Source: Actinoplanes octamycinicus
Lineage (GTDB): Bacteria; Actinomycetota; Actinomycetes; Mycobacteriales; Micromonosporaceae
Assembly (NCBI RefSeq): GCF_014205225.1
Contig: NZ_JACHNB010000001.1
Span: 1,984,001-2,048,000 of the forward strand
Reading direction: 5' to 3'
Length of the DNA: 64,000 nucleotides
Part shown: one piece after another, positions 8,420 through 15,972 of the stretch
How the letters are laid out: each line of letters begins with the position of its first letter
Numbering within the stretch: position 1 is the first letter of the stretch
Translations under genes and position numbers: made by a program
The notes under the pieces: generated by a model
Told to the model about the DNA's origin: nothing
The model's input: only the letters and a program-made list of their open reading frames with translations
Databases searched by the model: none

Positions 8420-9364
8420 GTGTCCGCGAACAACCCCAGTCCCGAACCCAGACCTCGCAGACTCTCGTCCGCCTTTGGTCAGCCCGCCCTGCGCCAGCCG
8501 TCGTCGGCCCGCCTGCAGCGCCTGGAGCTGCTGCGGCGGCTCACCGCCCGCGACCACCTGCTGCTGGCCTGGCTCGCCGAGCACTACGTGCTGACCACCG
8601 ACCAGATCACGGCGGCGTTCTTCCCGGCCCGCCGTGCCGCCCTGTTGCGCCTGGCCAAACTGCACCACATGCAGGCGGTCAGCCGGTTCGTCGACGCCAC
8701 CACCGGCAGCCAGCAGTACCTGTACACCCTCGGCCCGCTCGGCGCGATGATCCATAAAACCCAGTACAACGACCCCGCCGACCCCGGCGCCCGGGCGCCG
8801 CGGACCAGCATCGAGCGCACCGAGAACATCATCGGCAGCCGCCTGCTCGATCATCTGCTCGGCACCAACCAGCTGTTCATCGACCTGCACGCCTACGCCC
8901 GCACCGACGGCACCGCCCGGCTGGCCCGCTGGTGGTCCGAGCAGCACACCACCGCCGTGTTCGCGCGCGCCGGGATCCGCCCCGACGGCCACGGCGTCTG
9001 GACCGCCGGCGGCCGTGAGGTCGGGTTCTTCCTCGAACACGACCGAGGCACCGAGAAGCTCGGCACCGTGCTGCGCAAACTGCGCGCCTACGAGCAGCTC
9101 GCCGCCTACGGGCCCCGCTACCCGGTCCTGCTGCGCGTGCCCGGCCGCCGCCGCGAACAGCACCTCCTGCAAGCCCTGGCCGGCGTGCGGCTGGCGATGC
9201 CGGTCGCCACCGGCATCCACGACGAACACCCCGCCGGACCCGCCTGGACCCTGACCGACCAGCCGGCCCTGCGCCGCTGGCTGCACGAACTGCCCAGCGA
9301 TCACGGCCCGGACAACCCGGCCACCAACCCGCACCGCTTCCTCAGCACCGCGGCCGAACAGTAA
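8420..9364 (+). CDS. Replication-relaxation family protein (Replic_Relax)
   Basis: A 314-residue protein that I recognise as the replication-relaxation family of actinobacterial and firmicute mobile elements. It opens with a winged-helix region (residues about 35-80, including 'LLAWLAEHYVLTTDQI' and 'RLAKLHHMQAVSRF'). A mixed domain follows that resembles a degenerate nuclease fold, with 'DGHGVWTAGGREVGFFLEHD' and 'TEKLGTVLRKLRAYEQL' around residues 190-235. The family is implicated in plasmid or ICE DNA processing and probably nicks or binds the origin. Its position beside the coupling ATPase and between repeat-bearing gaps supports a relaxosome or initiation role. The catalytic mechanism cannot be read from the sequence. 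Confidence 0.82.
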   Translation: MSANNPSPEPRPRRLSSAFGQPALRQPSSARLQRLELLRRLTARDHLLLAWLAEHYVLTTDQITAAFFPARRAALLRLAKLHHMQAVSRFVDATTGSQQYLYTLGPLGAMIHKTQYNDPADPGARAPRTSIERTENIIGSRLLDHLLGTNQLFIDLHAYARTDGTARLARWWSEQHTTAVFARAGIRPDGHGVWTAGGREVGFFLEHDRGTEKLGTVLRKLRAYEQLAAYGPRYPVLLRVPGRRREQHLLQALAGVRLAMPVATGIHDEHPAGPAWTLTDQPALRRWLHELPSDHGPDNPATNPHRFLSTAAEQ

Positions 9365-9377
9365 TCCCGAGGCCCGG

Positions 9378-9501
9378 CTGTCAGAGACCCGGAACCTGAC
9401 AGCGCTCCGACAAGGGCGGCCGCGGACGCGCCGTCGATCTGACAGCGCAGGTCAACGCCACTTCTGGCGATCACGACAGCGGCTCGGGCTGACAGACCCG
9501 G
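9378..9501. repeat. Cluster of TGACAG/TGTCAG repeats (candidate oriT, origin or operator)
   Basis: CTGTCAG (9378-9384) and CTGACAG (9396-9402) form an inverted pair with 11 nt between the arms. Further direct CTGACAG copies lie at 9439-9445 and 9489-9495. Two are extended as CTGACAGCGC, and one as CTGACAGACCCGG, echoed by CTGTCAGAGACCCGG at 9378. They follow directly after the Replic_Relax stop. The arrangement looks like iterons or binding sites for that protein. The rest of the 9365-9758 gap is GC-rich and shows no gene. Confidence 0.55.
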
Positions 9502-9758
9502 ACGCTACCTTCCTCGGCAACACCTTTCCGCATATATCGCTCCACCCCGTTCGGTCCGCCCTGCGGATCCCGTCGCACCCACCGGTGCGCCCGCCCACCG
9601 CCCCGCCCAGCCGGGCCGGTCGGCACCGCACCCCGCGACGGCCCTCAGCGCCGCAACCGAACCAGCACCCCACCCACCCCTACCTGACCCATGCACCCGA
9701 TGGGCCGGGCCATCACCATGCGCGCCGACCACCGCGCCCTCGCCGAAAGGACCCCTTC

Positions 9759-10559
9759 ATGACCAGTACCGCCGACGGTGCCGCAACCCCGCTGACCCGG
9801 TTCGGCTCTCGCGTGCCGAGCATCCCCGTCCGCGCCGCGACACCTACTCCGGCTCCGGCCGTGACGCTCAAACCCGCCGCCACGATCAACACGATGATCA
9901 TCGTGCTGCCCGACGAGCTGCGCACCGACATGTTCACCCGCACGTCCGACCTCAGCCGGCACTTCGGCGTGGCCGGACGGCTGCACCCGCGATTCTGGGC
10001 CATCCGGAACCTGCGCCTGTGGCAGCACCGGCAGCTGATCGGCATGCAGCCGCGCAAGCGGAACACACCCGTCTACTGCGCGGGCGGACCAGCGGCACTG
10101 CTTGATCTTGACGGTCTGCGTGACGCGTCAGGGTGCGGTGCGGGCATCCGCCACCAGCTCTGGCACCAGGTCGTGCAAGGCACCCGCCCGGCCCAGCCGT
10201 GGCCGGCACTGCACGCACGTCACTGCGCCGACCCGAAGAAATACCCCTACGCCCAGGCGCGCGACGACTTCTGGGCCCAACCCCGCGTCAACGCCATGCA
10301 GCTGCACAACGCAGCCACCGCGGGCACCGCGCACCTGCCGATCGAGGACCTGGAGATGCTGCAGGCCGGACCCATGGCCTACCAGCACTACAGCGCCATG
10401 ACGGCGATCTGCGGCGACGCGCTGCGCACCGCCGACGGACGCGTCCTCACCCCGGCCAGCGACACACTCGCCGACCGGACCTACTACCTCGACCAGGCCG
10501 TGCGCTACCTCGACACGATCGAGAACGCCCGCCTGATCGCGGTCACCCTGCACCACTGA
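9759..10559 (+). CDS. Conserved-looking cargo protein of unknown function
   Basis: A 266-residue soluble protein. ATG 9759 follows GAAAGGA at a suitable distance, and the codon use is strongly actinobacterial from there to the stop. After a Pro/Ala-rich start of about 40 residues, the body has many aromatic and His residues (for example 'LSRHFGVAGRLHPRFWAIRN' and 'HQLWHQVVQGTRPAQPWPAL'). No signal peptide, membrane helix or catalytic motif is recognised. It is the first of a run of uncharacterised cargo genes downstream of the replication-relaxation gene, monocistronic with several hundred bases on each side. No function is proposed. Confidence 0.75.
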   Translation: MTSTADGAATPLTRFGSRVPSIPVRAATPTPAPAVTLKPAATINTMIIVLPDELRTDMFTRTSDLSRHFGVAGRLHPRFWAIRNLRLWQHRQLIGMQPRKRNTPVYCAGGPAALLDLDGLRDASGCGAGIRHQLWHQVVQGTRPAQPWPALHARHCADPKKYPYAQARDDFWAQPRVNAMQLHNAATAGTAHLPIEDLEMLQAGPMAYQHYSAMTAICGDALRTADGRVLTPASDTLADRTYYLDQAVRYLDTIENARLIAVTLHH

Positions 10560-10909
10560 CGGAACCGGTTCGGAGCCTGCCCGCACACCCTGAACCCAAG
10601 GGAACAGCGACAGCCCGAACCGGCTCCACCACACCCCCACCCTGCCGATCCGGCCCGGCCCAACGGCGCAGTTCCACCAACTCCCCAACCGGCCTGATCA
10701 GCGCCTGAACACCCACAACCTGCCGCAGACCTCGCCCACCCCCAGGCGGCCGCGGTCGCGCAGACATCTACTGCACCACCTCACCGCCTGCCCTCATGCC
10801 CTGCGGCCAGTCCCGCCGAGCGCCCAGGCCGGGGCGTCACCCGCACGCCGGCCGGCGACAACGGCCCGCTCTTTCCCTCTTCCGCGATCTTCACCAAGGA
10901 GGTACCACC

Positions 10910-11091
10910 ATGCCCCGCCACTGGTTGCAGCTCAGCCATGTCCTGCCACCGTGTACCAGCACGACCCCAGCCACGGAAACCGGCGCCGGATCACCGACCG
11001 TCTGCGCCCGGACCACGACGGCCGCTACCCGCTCGGCGCCTACCTGTGGACCTGGCAGCATGCCGGCGGCCAAGCCGACGGGAGGTGCTCC
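10910..11091 (+). pseudogene. Frame-split coding segment upstream of the 11092 gene
   Basis: A near-perfect AAGGAGGT site leads to ATG 10910, whose frame has good codon bias for about 14 codons (MPRHWLQLSHVLPP). The bias then moves to another frame at about 10950, reading 'VYQHDPSHGNRRRITDRLRP' and 'YPLGAYLWTWQHAGG', and runs without a stop into the next gene. This fits an indel in a once-continuous gene, a start at GTG 10951, or a sequencing error. If the frame is intact, the downstream protein would begin about 47 residues earlier. The preceding gap (10560-10909) holds only a weak 9-bp inverted repeat (10565-10573 / 10615-10623). Confidence 0.5.
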
Positions 11092-11625
11092 ATGGGCGGC
11101 ATGACGTTTGACCAGTACGCCGCCGGCGCCGACCCGGCCGCCGCCTTCGCTTCTGCTGTCGCGGACGCCCGGTACGAGTACGGCCACGACGGCTACTCCG
11201 GCACCATCGCGGAGAAGAACGACTTCGTGATCATCACCCGGCAGCTGATGACCCTCGACCAGGCCAGCAACCTCGCCGACGAACTGATCAGCAACAGCGA
11301 TCCTCGTATCGACAACAAGTGGGGACCGGCCGGCGCAATCCCCGTCGTGACCGGCACCCGCATGATCGAGGTGCCCGACCTGCCACACCCCGCAGCAGGG
11401 ACCAGCCTGCAGGGCGCAGACCTCGACAAGATCATCCGAGTCTGCCGCAGGCGGCGACTGCTCACCCCGGATGACATCGTCCTCGACAGCTGCTGGACCA
11501 CACCGGCCGGCCGAGGAACCCCACCGAAGGGCACCGCCCGGCTGACGCTGCGCCACAACCCTTCCGACCGCACCGAGCCGACCATGCCAGACGGCTGGCT
11601 GTTCTTCGGCTGGGCCAGCAGCTAG
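11092..11625 (+). CDS. Cargo protein of unknown function
   Basis: A 177-residue soluble protein starting MGGMTFDQY. ATG 11092 has GGAGGT at about 11080-11085 with 6-nt spacing, which is why it is preferred to the in-frame GTG at 10951. The first 90 residues are acidic and alpha-helical looking (AAGADPAAAFASAVADARYE, then 'KNDFVIITRQLMTLDQASNLADELI'). The C-terminal half contains 'RRRRLLTPDDIVLDSCW'. No known domain is recognised. A strong hairpin at 11743-11772 follows, so it is probably transcribed alone or with the short upstream segment. Confidence 0.68.
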   Translation: MGGMTFDQYAAGADPAAAFASAVADARYEYGHDGYSGTIAEKNDFVIITRQLMTLDQASNLADELISNSDPRIDNKWGPAGAIPVVTGTRMIEVPDLPHPAAGTSLQGADLDKIIRVCRRRRLLTPDDIVLDSCWTTPAGRGTPPKGTARLTLRHNPSDRTEPTMPDGWLFFGWASS

Positions 11626-11742
11626 AGCGCTGCTGGACCTTCCCGGACCCATCCATGCGCCACGCATTCGTGCGCCTGGCGTGATCCGACAGCTCTGACC
11701 CGCACGACCTGGCCGTTCCGGGCCTACCGCGCATACGCGCAC

Positions 11743-11772
11743 CCCGGGCACGGCCAGACGGTCGTGCCCGGG
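11743..11772. terminator. Perfect 10-bp hairpin between cargo genes
   Basis: CCCGGGCACG (11743-11752) pairs perfectly with CGTGCCCGGG (11763-11772) around a 10-nt loop. It lies between the stop at 11625 and the next gene at 11802. There is no T-run, as is common for actinobacterial terminators. Confidence 0.5.
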
Positions 11773-11801
11773 TTCCATCTGTTCACCAACGGAGGAACCT
11801 G

Positions 11802-11957
11802 ATGACGTCGGCCACCGACAGTCGACCGCCGAGCCCGGCGATTGACACCCCGCGCCCGCGAGGCCTCGAACAGCTGCACCGCCTGGTTGATCGTCCGCAC
11901 CTGCCGGGTGCGATCACGACAGCCCCGTCCGCCGCCGGTACCGGAAAGGCGGTGTGA
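11802..11957 (+). CDS. Very small protein of unknown function
   Basis: A 51-residue reading frame (starting MTSATDSRPPSPAI) with a strong GGAGGA site at 11791-11796, 5 nt before the ATG. Its stop overlaps the GTG that could start the next gene (GTGTGA), so the two look translationally coupled. It is Pro/Arg-rich and has no recognisable domain. The ribosome binding site and the coupling support a real gene, but at this length it could be a leader that sets translation of the following gene. Confidence 0.5.
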   Translation: MTSATDSRPPSPAIDTPRPRGLEQLHRLVDRPHLPGAITTAPSAAGTGKAV

Positions 11958-11959
11958 GC

Positions 11960-12643
11960 ATGGGCTACGACATGTACACCGTGGTCGTCCCGGACGGCGA
12001 AGCGCAGCAGGTCGAAGAGATCCGCAAGCAGTTCTTCGCCGCTGCCCGCATCCGCGACACCCTCAGCAGTGACGACCCGACCTTCCTGTTCGCCCAGGAC
12101 CGCGTCGTGCAGCTCCACGAACTGTTGCGCAACACCCAGAAGTCGTACTTCCGGCTCAACATCTGGGGCATGGGCCGATTCCGGCAGGCCATGCACGAGT
12201 TGGGCATGGCCTACGCGTGCGACCTGCCCGGTCAGTTCCCGCCCTGGCCGCAAGGCCGGCTCGGACAGATCGCCGAAGCGTTGCTGGAGCAGGAGGACCC
12301 CGCCGATTACCTGGCGAAGTACGGGCGGACCGCGGCGGAGAAGGCGGCGCCGACCGACACCGAGATCGCCGCGGTGCGCGCCCGCCAGGAGCAGGCCGAG
12401 GCGCTACTGCGATCGCATCCCGGCGACACGGCCGGAATCCCGCTGTACAAATTCGGCAGCAACGACGGATGGATCGTCACACCCGCCGAGTGCATGGACG
12501 CCTTGGCCGCCTGGTACCGAGCCAGCGACGAACAACGTGAACGAGCCCTGGCGAATGCCGGCATCGACGACATCGAGTACTGGAACGCCTGGCTCGATTA
12601 TCTGCACCGAGCCTGCTTCTGCGAGGGCTTCGCGGTGCACTGA
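11960..12643 (+). CDS. Cargo protein of unknown function
   Basis: A 227-residue soluble protein starting MGYDMYTVVVPDGEAQQVEE. It has a compact N-terminal domain (about 1-100, with 'YFRLNIWGMGRFRQAMHELG'), a charged helical linker (about 120-150) and a C-terminal domain with several Trp residues. ATG 11960 is chosen over GTG 11954 because AAGG is better spaced. Proteins with the 'MGYDMY' opening recur in actinobacterial plasmids and phages as hypothetical proteins. I know of no assigned activity and see no catalytic motif. Confidence 0.75.
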   Translation: MGYDMYTVVVPDGEAQQVEEIRKQFFAAARIRDTLSSDDPTFLFAQDRVVQLHELLRNTQKSYFRLNIWGMGRFRQAMHELGMAYACDLPGQFPPWPQGRLGQIAEALLEQEDPADYLAKYGRTAAEKAAPTDTEIAAVRARQEQAEALLRSHPGDTAGIPLYKFGSNDGWIVTPAECMDALAAWYRASDEQRERALANAGIDDIEYWNAWLDYLHRACFCEGFAVH

Positions 12644-12914
12644 CCTCGACATCAGCCGGACGTTCCGGCCGCTCATCTGCCGTCGCGGGGTGGCCGTCGC
12701 CGGCGATCACCCCGCGGCTGCGGTGAAGCGCGACAGCAGTCAGCACCGATGAAGGCCGCTTGCCCAGCGGCGAGCGGTCGTAGCCCTCACCGGTGCGCTC
12801 ACGCGATCCGCCCCGTGCCGGGCCACCGCACCCGAAGGGTCGGTGGCTCGGGCACCTTCATCCCGCCGACGGCCACGACCGGCCGCAGGCCGCGCCTTGT
12901 CAGGAGACAATCCC

Positions 12915-13514
12915 GTGCCCACCACACCCGTCCGACTGCCGCACAGCGGGCTCCTCGTCCCGCACACCGGTTACACCGTGACCTCGTTCACGGGCCACCA
13001 GACCCACGACGGCGTCGCCTTCACCGCCACCCTGCGCCTCAACAAGAAGGCCATCGGCGTCATCCAGAACGCAGGCCGCGGCGGCCCCGACACCTTCTAC
13101 TCCAACACCGCCGGCGACCACCGTCAGAAGCACCAGGACCTGGAGGACTTCGCCGCACTCTGCACCGACCCGCGCGGCACCACGCCAACGCTGGACTCGG
13201 TGCTCAGCGACCTGGTCGCCGAGTACGAGACCAGCCGGGACATCGCCCGCGCCGCCAAGCGCGGCAACACTCTGCTGCGGCTGATGACCGACCACGAACT
13301 CGGCGACGGCCCGATGGGCTGGCCCAGCCCGGCCGCCTACACCGAGACCTCACCCGCGCTCGCCGCCGACCACGAACGGCTGCGAGCCAGCCTGACCGAG
13401 GACGAAGAACTGGCCCCGTCCGCCCTCGCGTGGTGGCAGATCTGGGACGCCACCGCGGGCCGCTGGATCGACGTGACGCCTCGCCCTGCTCACCTGCCCG
13501 CTGACCCGGCCTAA
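12915..13514 (+). CDS. Cargo protein of unknown function
   Basis: A 199-residue protein. GTG 12915 is set by CAGGAGA eight bases upstream; an in-frame GTG at 12843 has no comparable site. The N-terminal 75 residues alternate in a beta-like way (TGYTVTSFTGHQTHDGVAF, then 'LNKKAIGVIQNAGRGGPDTF'). They are followed by an acidic helical region and a C-terminal Trp-rich stretch (WWQIWDATAGRWIDV). No membrane or signal segment is present, and the family is not recognised. It is flanked by noncoding gaps and a hairpin at 13592-13625, so it is probably monocistronic. Confidence 0.75.
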   Translation: MPTTPVRLPHSGLLVPHTGYTVTSFTGHQTHDGVAFTATLRLNKKAIGVIQNAGRGGPDTFYSNTAGDHRQKHQDLEDFAALCTDPRGTTPTLDSVLSDLVAEYETSRDIARAAKRGNTLLRLMTDHELGDGPMGWPSPAAYTETSPALAADHERLRASLTEDEELAPSALAWWQIWDATAGRWIDVTPRPAHLPADPA

Positions 13515-13591
13515 ACACCCACCAGCCGACCCGAACCAACCCTCGGCCGACGCCCGGCCCCGACGCGCGACGCGCGTCAACACCCCACAGT

Positions 13592-13625
13592 TTCCGGGCC
13601 CGGCCGTGACCGGCCGTGCCCGGAA
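13592..13625. terminator. 15-bp hairpin (one mismatch) before the wHTH gene
   Basis: TTCCGGGCCCGGCCG pairs with CGGCCGTGCCCGGAA with one mismatch and a 4-nt loop, between the stop at 13514 and the ATG at 13651. It is either the terminator of the 12915 gene or a 5' regulatory hairpin. Confidence 0.5.
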
Positions 13626-13650
13626 CTCCCTCCTTGGAAGGAGCTCCACC

Positions 13651-14511
13651 ATGGCATCACCGACGACGGCCGGCGAACCCGCCAGCCCGCCGCCCGCGAA
13701 CAGCGCATTCCGGGTCCTTGCCGCGATCGCCGACCTCGGCGAGGCGACCGCAGCCGCCATCGCCGCGAAGGCCGGGCTCGGCTACTCCACCGTCACCCCC
13801 AAACTGCAAGCCTGGGAGAACGCCGGTCAGGCCGAGAAGTACTACAACCAAGACCGAGGCCAGAGACTGTGGCGGCTGACCGAGGCCGGCAAAGCCACGA
13901 CCGCCACCCCTGCCCAGCAGACCGACACCCCCGCCGGCGGCGGCACCGGCCCGGCGCCGGCAGCCCCTGAATCCGCCAAGCGGAAGCGGCAGCAAACCGC
14001 GGCGCAACCCGCTCCGGGACACCCCTCTACCGGCGAAGAGGCGAAAGCCGCTGAGCCGGCACGGCCCGACGACGATGCCGCCCCTCCGGCGCTCCCGCCG
14101 GATGCCGCCGGCGCCGTGGCCCCCGCCGCGCAAACCCCGACCACCGCCACACCCACGACCGGGCAGCCGGACGCCCCGACCTCACCGGTCTCGGCCGATG
14201 ACGGAACCGTTCCCGCTGATGGCGACGCCGGCCAGGCCACCGGCGAGGCAGGCACACCGATCAAGCGCCGCCGACCCAAAGGGGCGCTGGAGGCCAGCGC
14301 GTTGCGCATCCTGCAGGCCAACCCGGACACCGAGTACAAGGTCGGCGCCATGAAAGCGGCGATCGACGCCGCCGACGCGGACACCGGCTACCCGAAGGTC
14401 AGCGAAGGCGCCGTCTCCAACGCCCTCGACAAACTCGCCCACCGGGGCGCAGCGGTGCGTGTCGAAGACCGCAAGGCCGCGACGTTCCAGCTCGCGCCCA
14501 CCACCGACTGA
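13651..14511 (+). CDS. Putative DNA-binding protein with winged helices at both ends
   Basis: A 286-residue protein of three parts. Residues about 15-80 form a winged helix ('FRVLAAIADLGEATAAAI', 'YSTVTPKLQAWENAGQ', then 'GQRLWRLTEAG'). Residues 90-205 are a Pro/Ala/Thr-rich disordered linker. Residues 205-286 form a second small helical domain ending in a wing-like strand ('ASALRILQANPDTEYKVGAM', 'GAVSNALDKLAHRGAAVR'). The N-terminal module closely matches one inside the LysM-BTAD protein at 27-30 kb and is related to the start of the MoxR ATPase at 21.9 kb. Such modules read like nucleoid-associated or MarR-like DNA binding. The ATG follows GGAAGGAG. It may regulate or compact element DNA, which is inference. 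Confidence 0.7.
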   Translation: MASPTTAGEPASPPPANSAFRVLAAIADLGEATAAAIAAKAGLGYSTVTPKLQAWENAGQAEKYYNQDRGQRLWRLTEAGKATTATPAQQTDTPAGGGTGPAPAAPESAKRKRQQTAAQPAPGHPSTGEEAKAAEPARPDDDAAPPALPPDAAGAVAPAAQTPTTATPTTGQPDAPTSPVSADDGTVPADGDAGQATGEAGTPIKRRRPKGALEASALRILQANPDTEYKVGAMKAAIDAADADTGYPKVSEGAVSNALDKLAHRGAAVRVEDRKAATFQLAPTTD

Positions 14512-14533
14512 AACCGACATCCCGTCAGGTAGC

Positions 14534-14574
14534 CCGGGACGGGCGGCAGTCGTGGAAGGCCCCGCCCGCCCCGG
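14534..14574. terminator. 13-bp hairpin (one mismatch) before the GGDEF gene
   Basis: CCGGGACGGGCGG (14534-14546) pairs with CCGCCCGCCCCGG (14562-14574), with one mismatch and a 15-nt loop. It lies 23 nt after the stop of the preceding gene and just before the AAGGAG at 14590, so it may terminate that gene and also affect the GGDEF leader. Confidence 0.45.
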
Positions 14575-14603
14575 TGCTCCTTGCAACAGAAGGAGCGACG
14601 CAA

Positions 14604-15293
14604 TTGTCTCCCACCCTGATCTCGATCTTTTCCGCCGCCGGCGGGGTCGTCGCCGGCCTCGCCGCCTCCGTCATCGTGGTGTTCCGATTCCTGAACCGCC
14701 TCGACGACGCTGACCGGCGCGTCCTCACGGCCGAACAGCGTGCCGAAGCCGCCGAGCGCGAAGCCCGCACCGATGAGACCACCGGCCTGCCCAACCGGCG
14801 TGCTTTCACCGAGCGCCTCCAGGAAGCACTCGCCGCAGGCAACCCGGTCGGTGTGGTCATGATCGACCTCGACGACTTCAAAGCCGTCAACGACACCTTC
14901 AGCCACGAGGCTGGCAACGACGTGCTGACCGCCGTCGGGCTGCGCCTGACCGGCCTGCCGGCCCCGGTCCAGCTCGCCGCACGCCTGTCCGGCGACGAGT
15001 TCGTTCTGCTGGTGGCCGGCGACACCGAACAGACCCGGGCCTGCGCCCGCGCGGCCTGGCGAACGATCACCAGCCAGCCCGTCCCGGTCGCCGACCGCCA
15101 CGAGTGGAACGTCCGCGCCAGCGTCGGCTACGCCACCGACGGCGGCAGCGCCCGCGACCTGCTGCGCCGCGCCGACGCCACCATGTACCAGGCGAAGACG
15201 GCAGGCGGCGGCGTATGCGACACCGCCCTCGCCGCCGCACCGCCGCTGCCGCCTGCGCACACCCGCTGCCGCGACGCGCGCCGCCGCGCCTGA
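14604..15293 (+). CDS. Membrane-anchored GGDEF diguanylate cyclase
   Basis: A 229-residue protein that should make cyclic di-GMP from two GTP. Residues 5-28 form one membrane helix and 35-55 a short coiled-coil-like linker. From 56 there is a complete GGDEF domain: 'DETTGLPNRRAF' (substrate region), 'IDLDDFKAVND' (metal-binding Asp) and the active loop as SGDEF at 129-133, a variant seen in active cyclases. The RxxD inhibitory site is absent before SGDEF, so product inhibition is not expected. TTG 14604 is chosen because AAGGAG lies at 14590-14595. No EAL partner or sensory domain is present. A T-tailed terminator follows, so it is monocistronic. A cyclase on a conjugative element could alter host motility, development or transfer. 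Confidence 0.85.
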   Translation: MSPTLISIFSAAGGVVAGLAASVIVVFRFLNRLDDADRRVLTAEQRAEAAEREARTDETTGLPNRRAFTERLQEALAAGNPVGVVMIDLDDFKAVNDTFSHEAGNDVLTAVGLRLTGLPAPVQLAARLSGDEFVLLVAGDTEQTRACARAAWRTITSQPVPVADRHEWNVRASVGYATDGGSARDLLRRADATMYQAKTAGGGVCDTALAAAPPLPPAHTRCRDARRRA

Positions 15294-15317
15294 GCCGCGC
15301 CCCGCCGTCCGGCACCG

Positions 15318-15358
15318 AAAGAGGGTTCGCGTACCGCACCGGGACGCGAACCCCTTTT
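15318..15358 (+). terminator. Rho-independent terminator after the GGDEF gene
   Basis: GGGTTCGCGT pairs perfectly with ACGCGAACCC across an 11-nt loop. An upstream AAAGA and a downstream CTTTT extend the stem and supply a T-run. It begins 25 nt after the GGDEF stop. Confidence 0.75.
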
Positions 15359-15561
15359 CCGGACAGCTTCCGCTTCCGCACCGGCGGCACACCCGCAGGC
15401 CAAAGTCCGGGCCACCGCACGGCTTGACCTTCATCGACAGTCACGCGTCGATCGTCATGGCCGCCACCCCAGCACCCTTTGACCAGGGCAAACGCTGCGG
15501 TGGATGCGGTGCTCAGAGGGCGGCCGTCGCATGCTCACGCCTGCCGACGGAGGTCACCACG

Positions 15562-15972
15562 ATGGCTGCCGCTACCCCCGCCGAGAACCCGGGAGAACAC
15601 CCCGACGCCCCGCCGCCAGAGGACGTCACCGACCCGCTGCTGTGGACCGACGCCGCGAAGGTCGCCGCAGCACACCAGCCCGGCCCTGACGGCACCTGCA
15701 GCAACCTGCAATGCCGGGGCCAGCGCGCGCCGTGCCCTGCCGCTCGCGCCGCGCACCGAGCCACCCAACTCGCCCGCGACACGACCAGCCTGGCGCCACC
15801 GCGTCATCCGCCCCGAGGACGCGCGACGGTCCCGGCCGGGCCGAGCGGCTTCGCCGAGCTGTCACCGGACGCCGCGACACGGCAGCTCAGGCCCACACCC
15901 CAGAGCCCCTTCGCCGCCTTCCGGCGCCCGCATGTGCGGGCCGCCGACTACGACAACCCGGAGGACCGCTGA
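15562..15972 (+). CDS. Small cargo protein with a possible Cys pair
   Basis: A 136-residue hydrophilic, Pro/Ala-rich protein. Its one ordered-looking part is residues 28-65: 'DPLLWTDAAKVAAAHQP', then 'CSNLQCRGQRAPCPAARAA', with three Cys in 'CxxxxC...C' that could hold a metal or a disulphide. The rest looks disordered. ATG 15562 has GGAGGT at 15549-15554. Its stop overlaps the next ATG (TGATG), so the two genes are coupled. The wording resembles hypothetical proteins of actinobacterial plasmids; no function is known to me. Confidence 0.65.
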   Translation: MAAATPAENPGEHPDAPPPEDVTDPLLWTDAAKVAAAHQPGPDGTCSNLQCRGQRAPCPAARAAHRATQLARDTTSLAPPRHPPRGRATVPAGPSGFAELSPDAATRQLRPTPQSPFAAFRRPHVRAADYDNPEDR

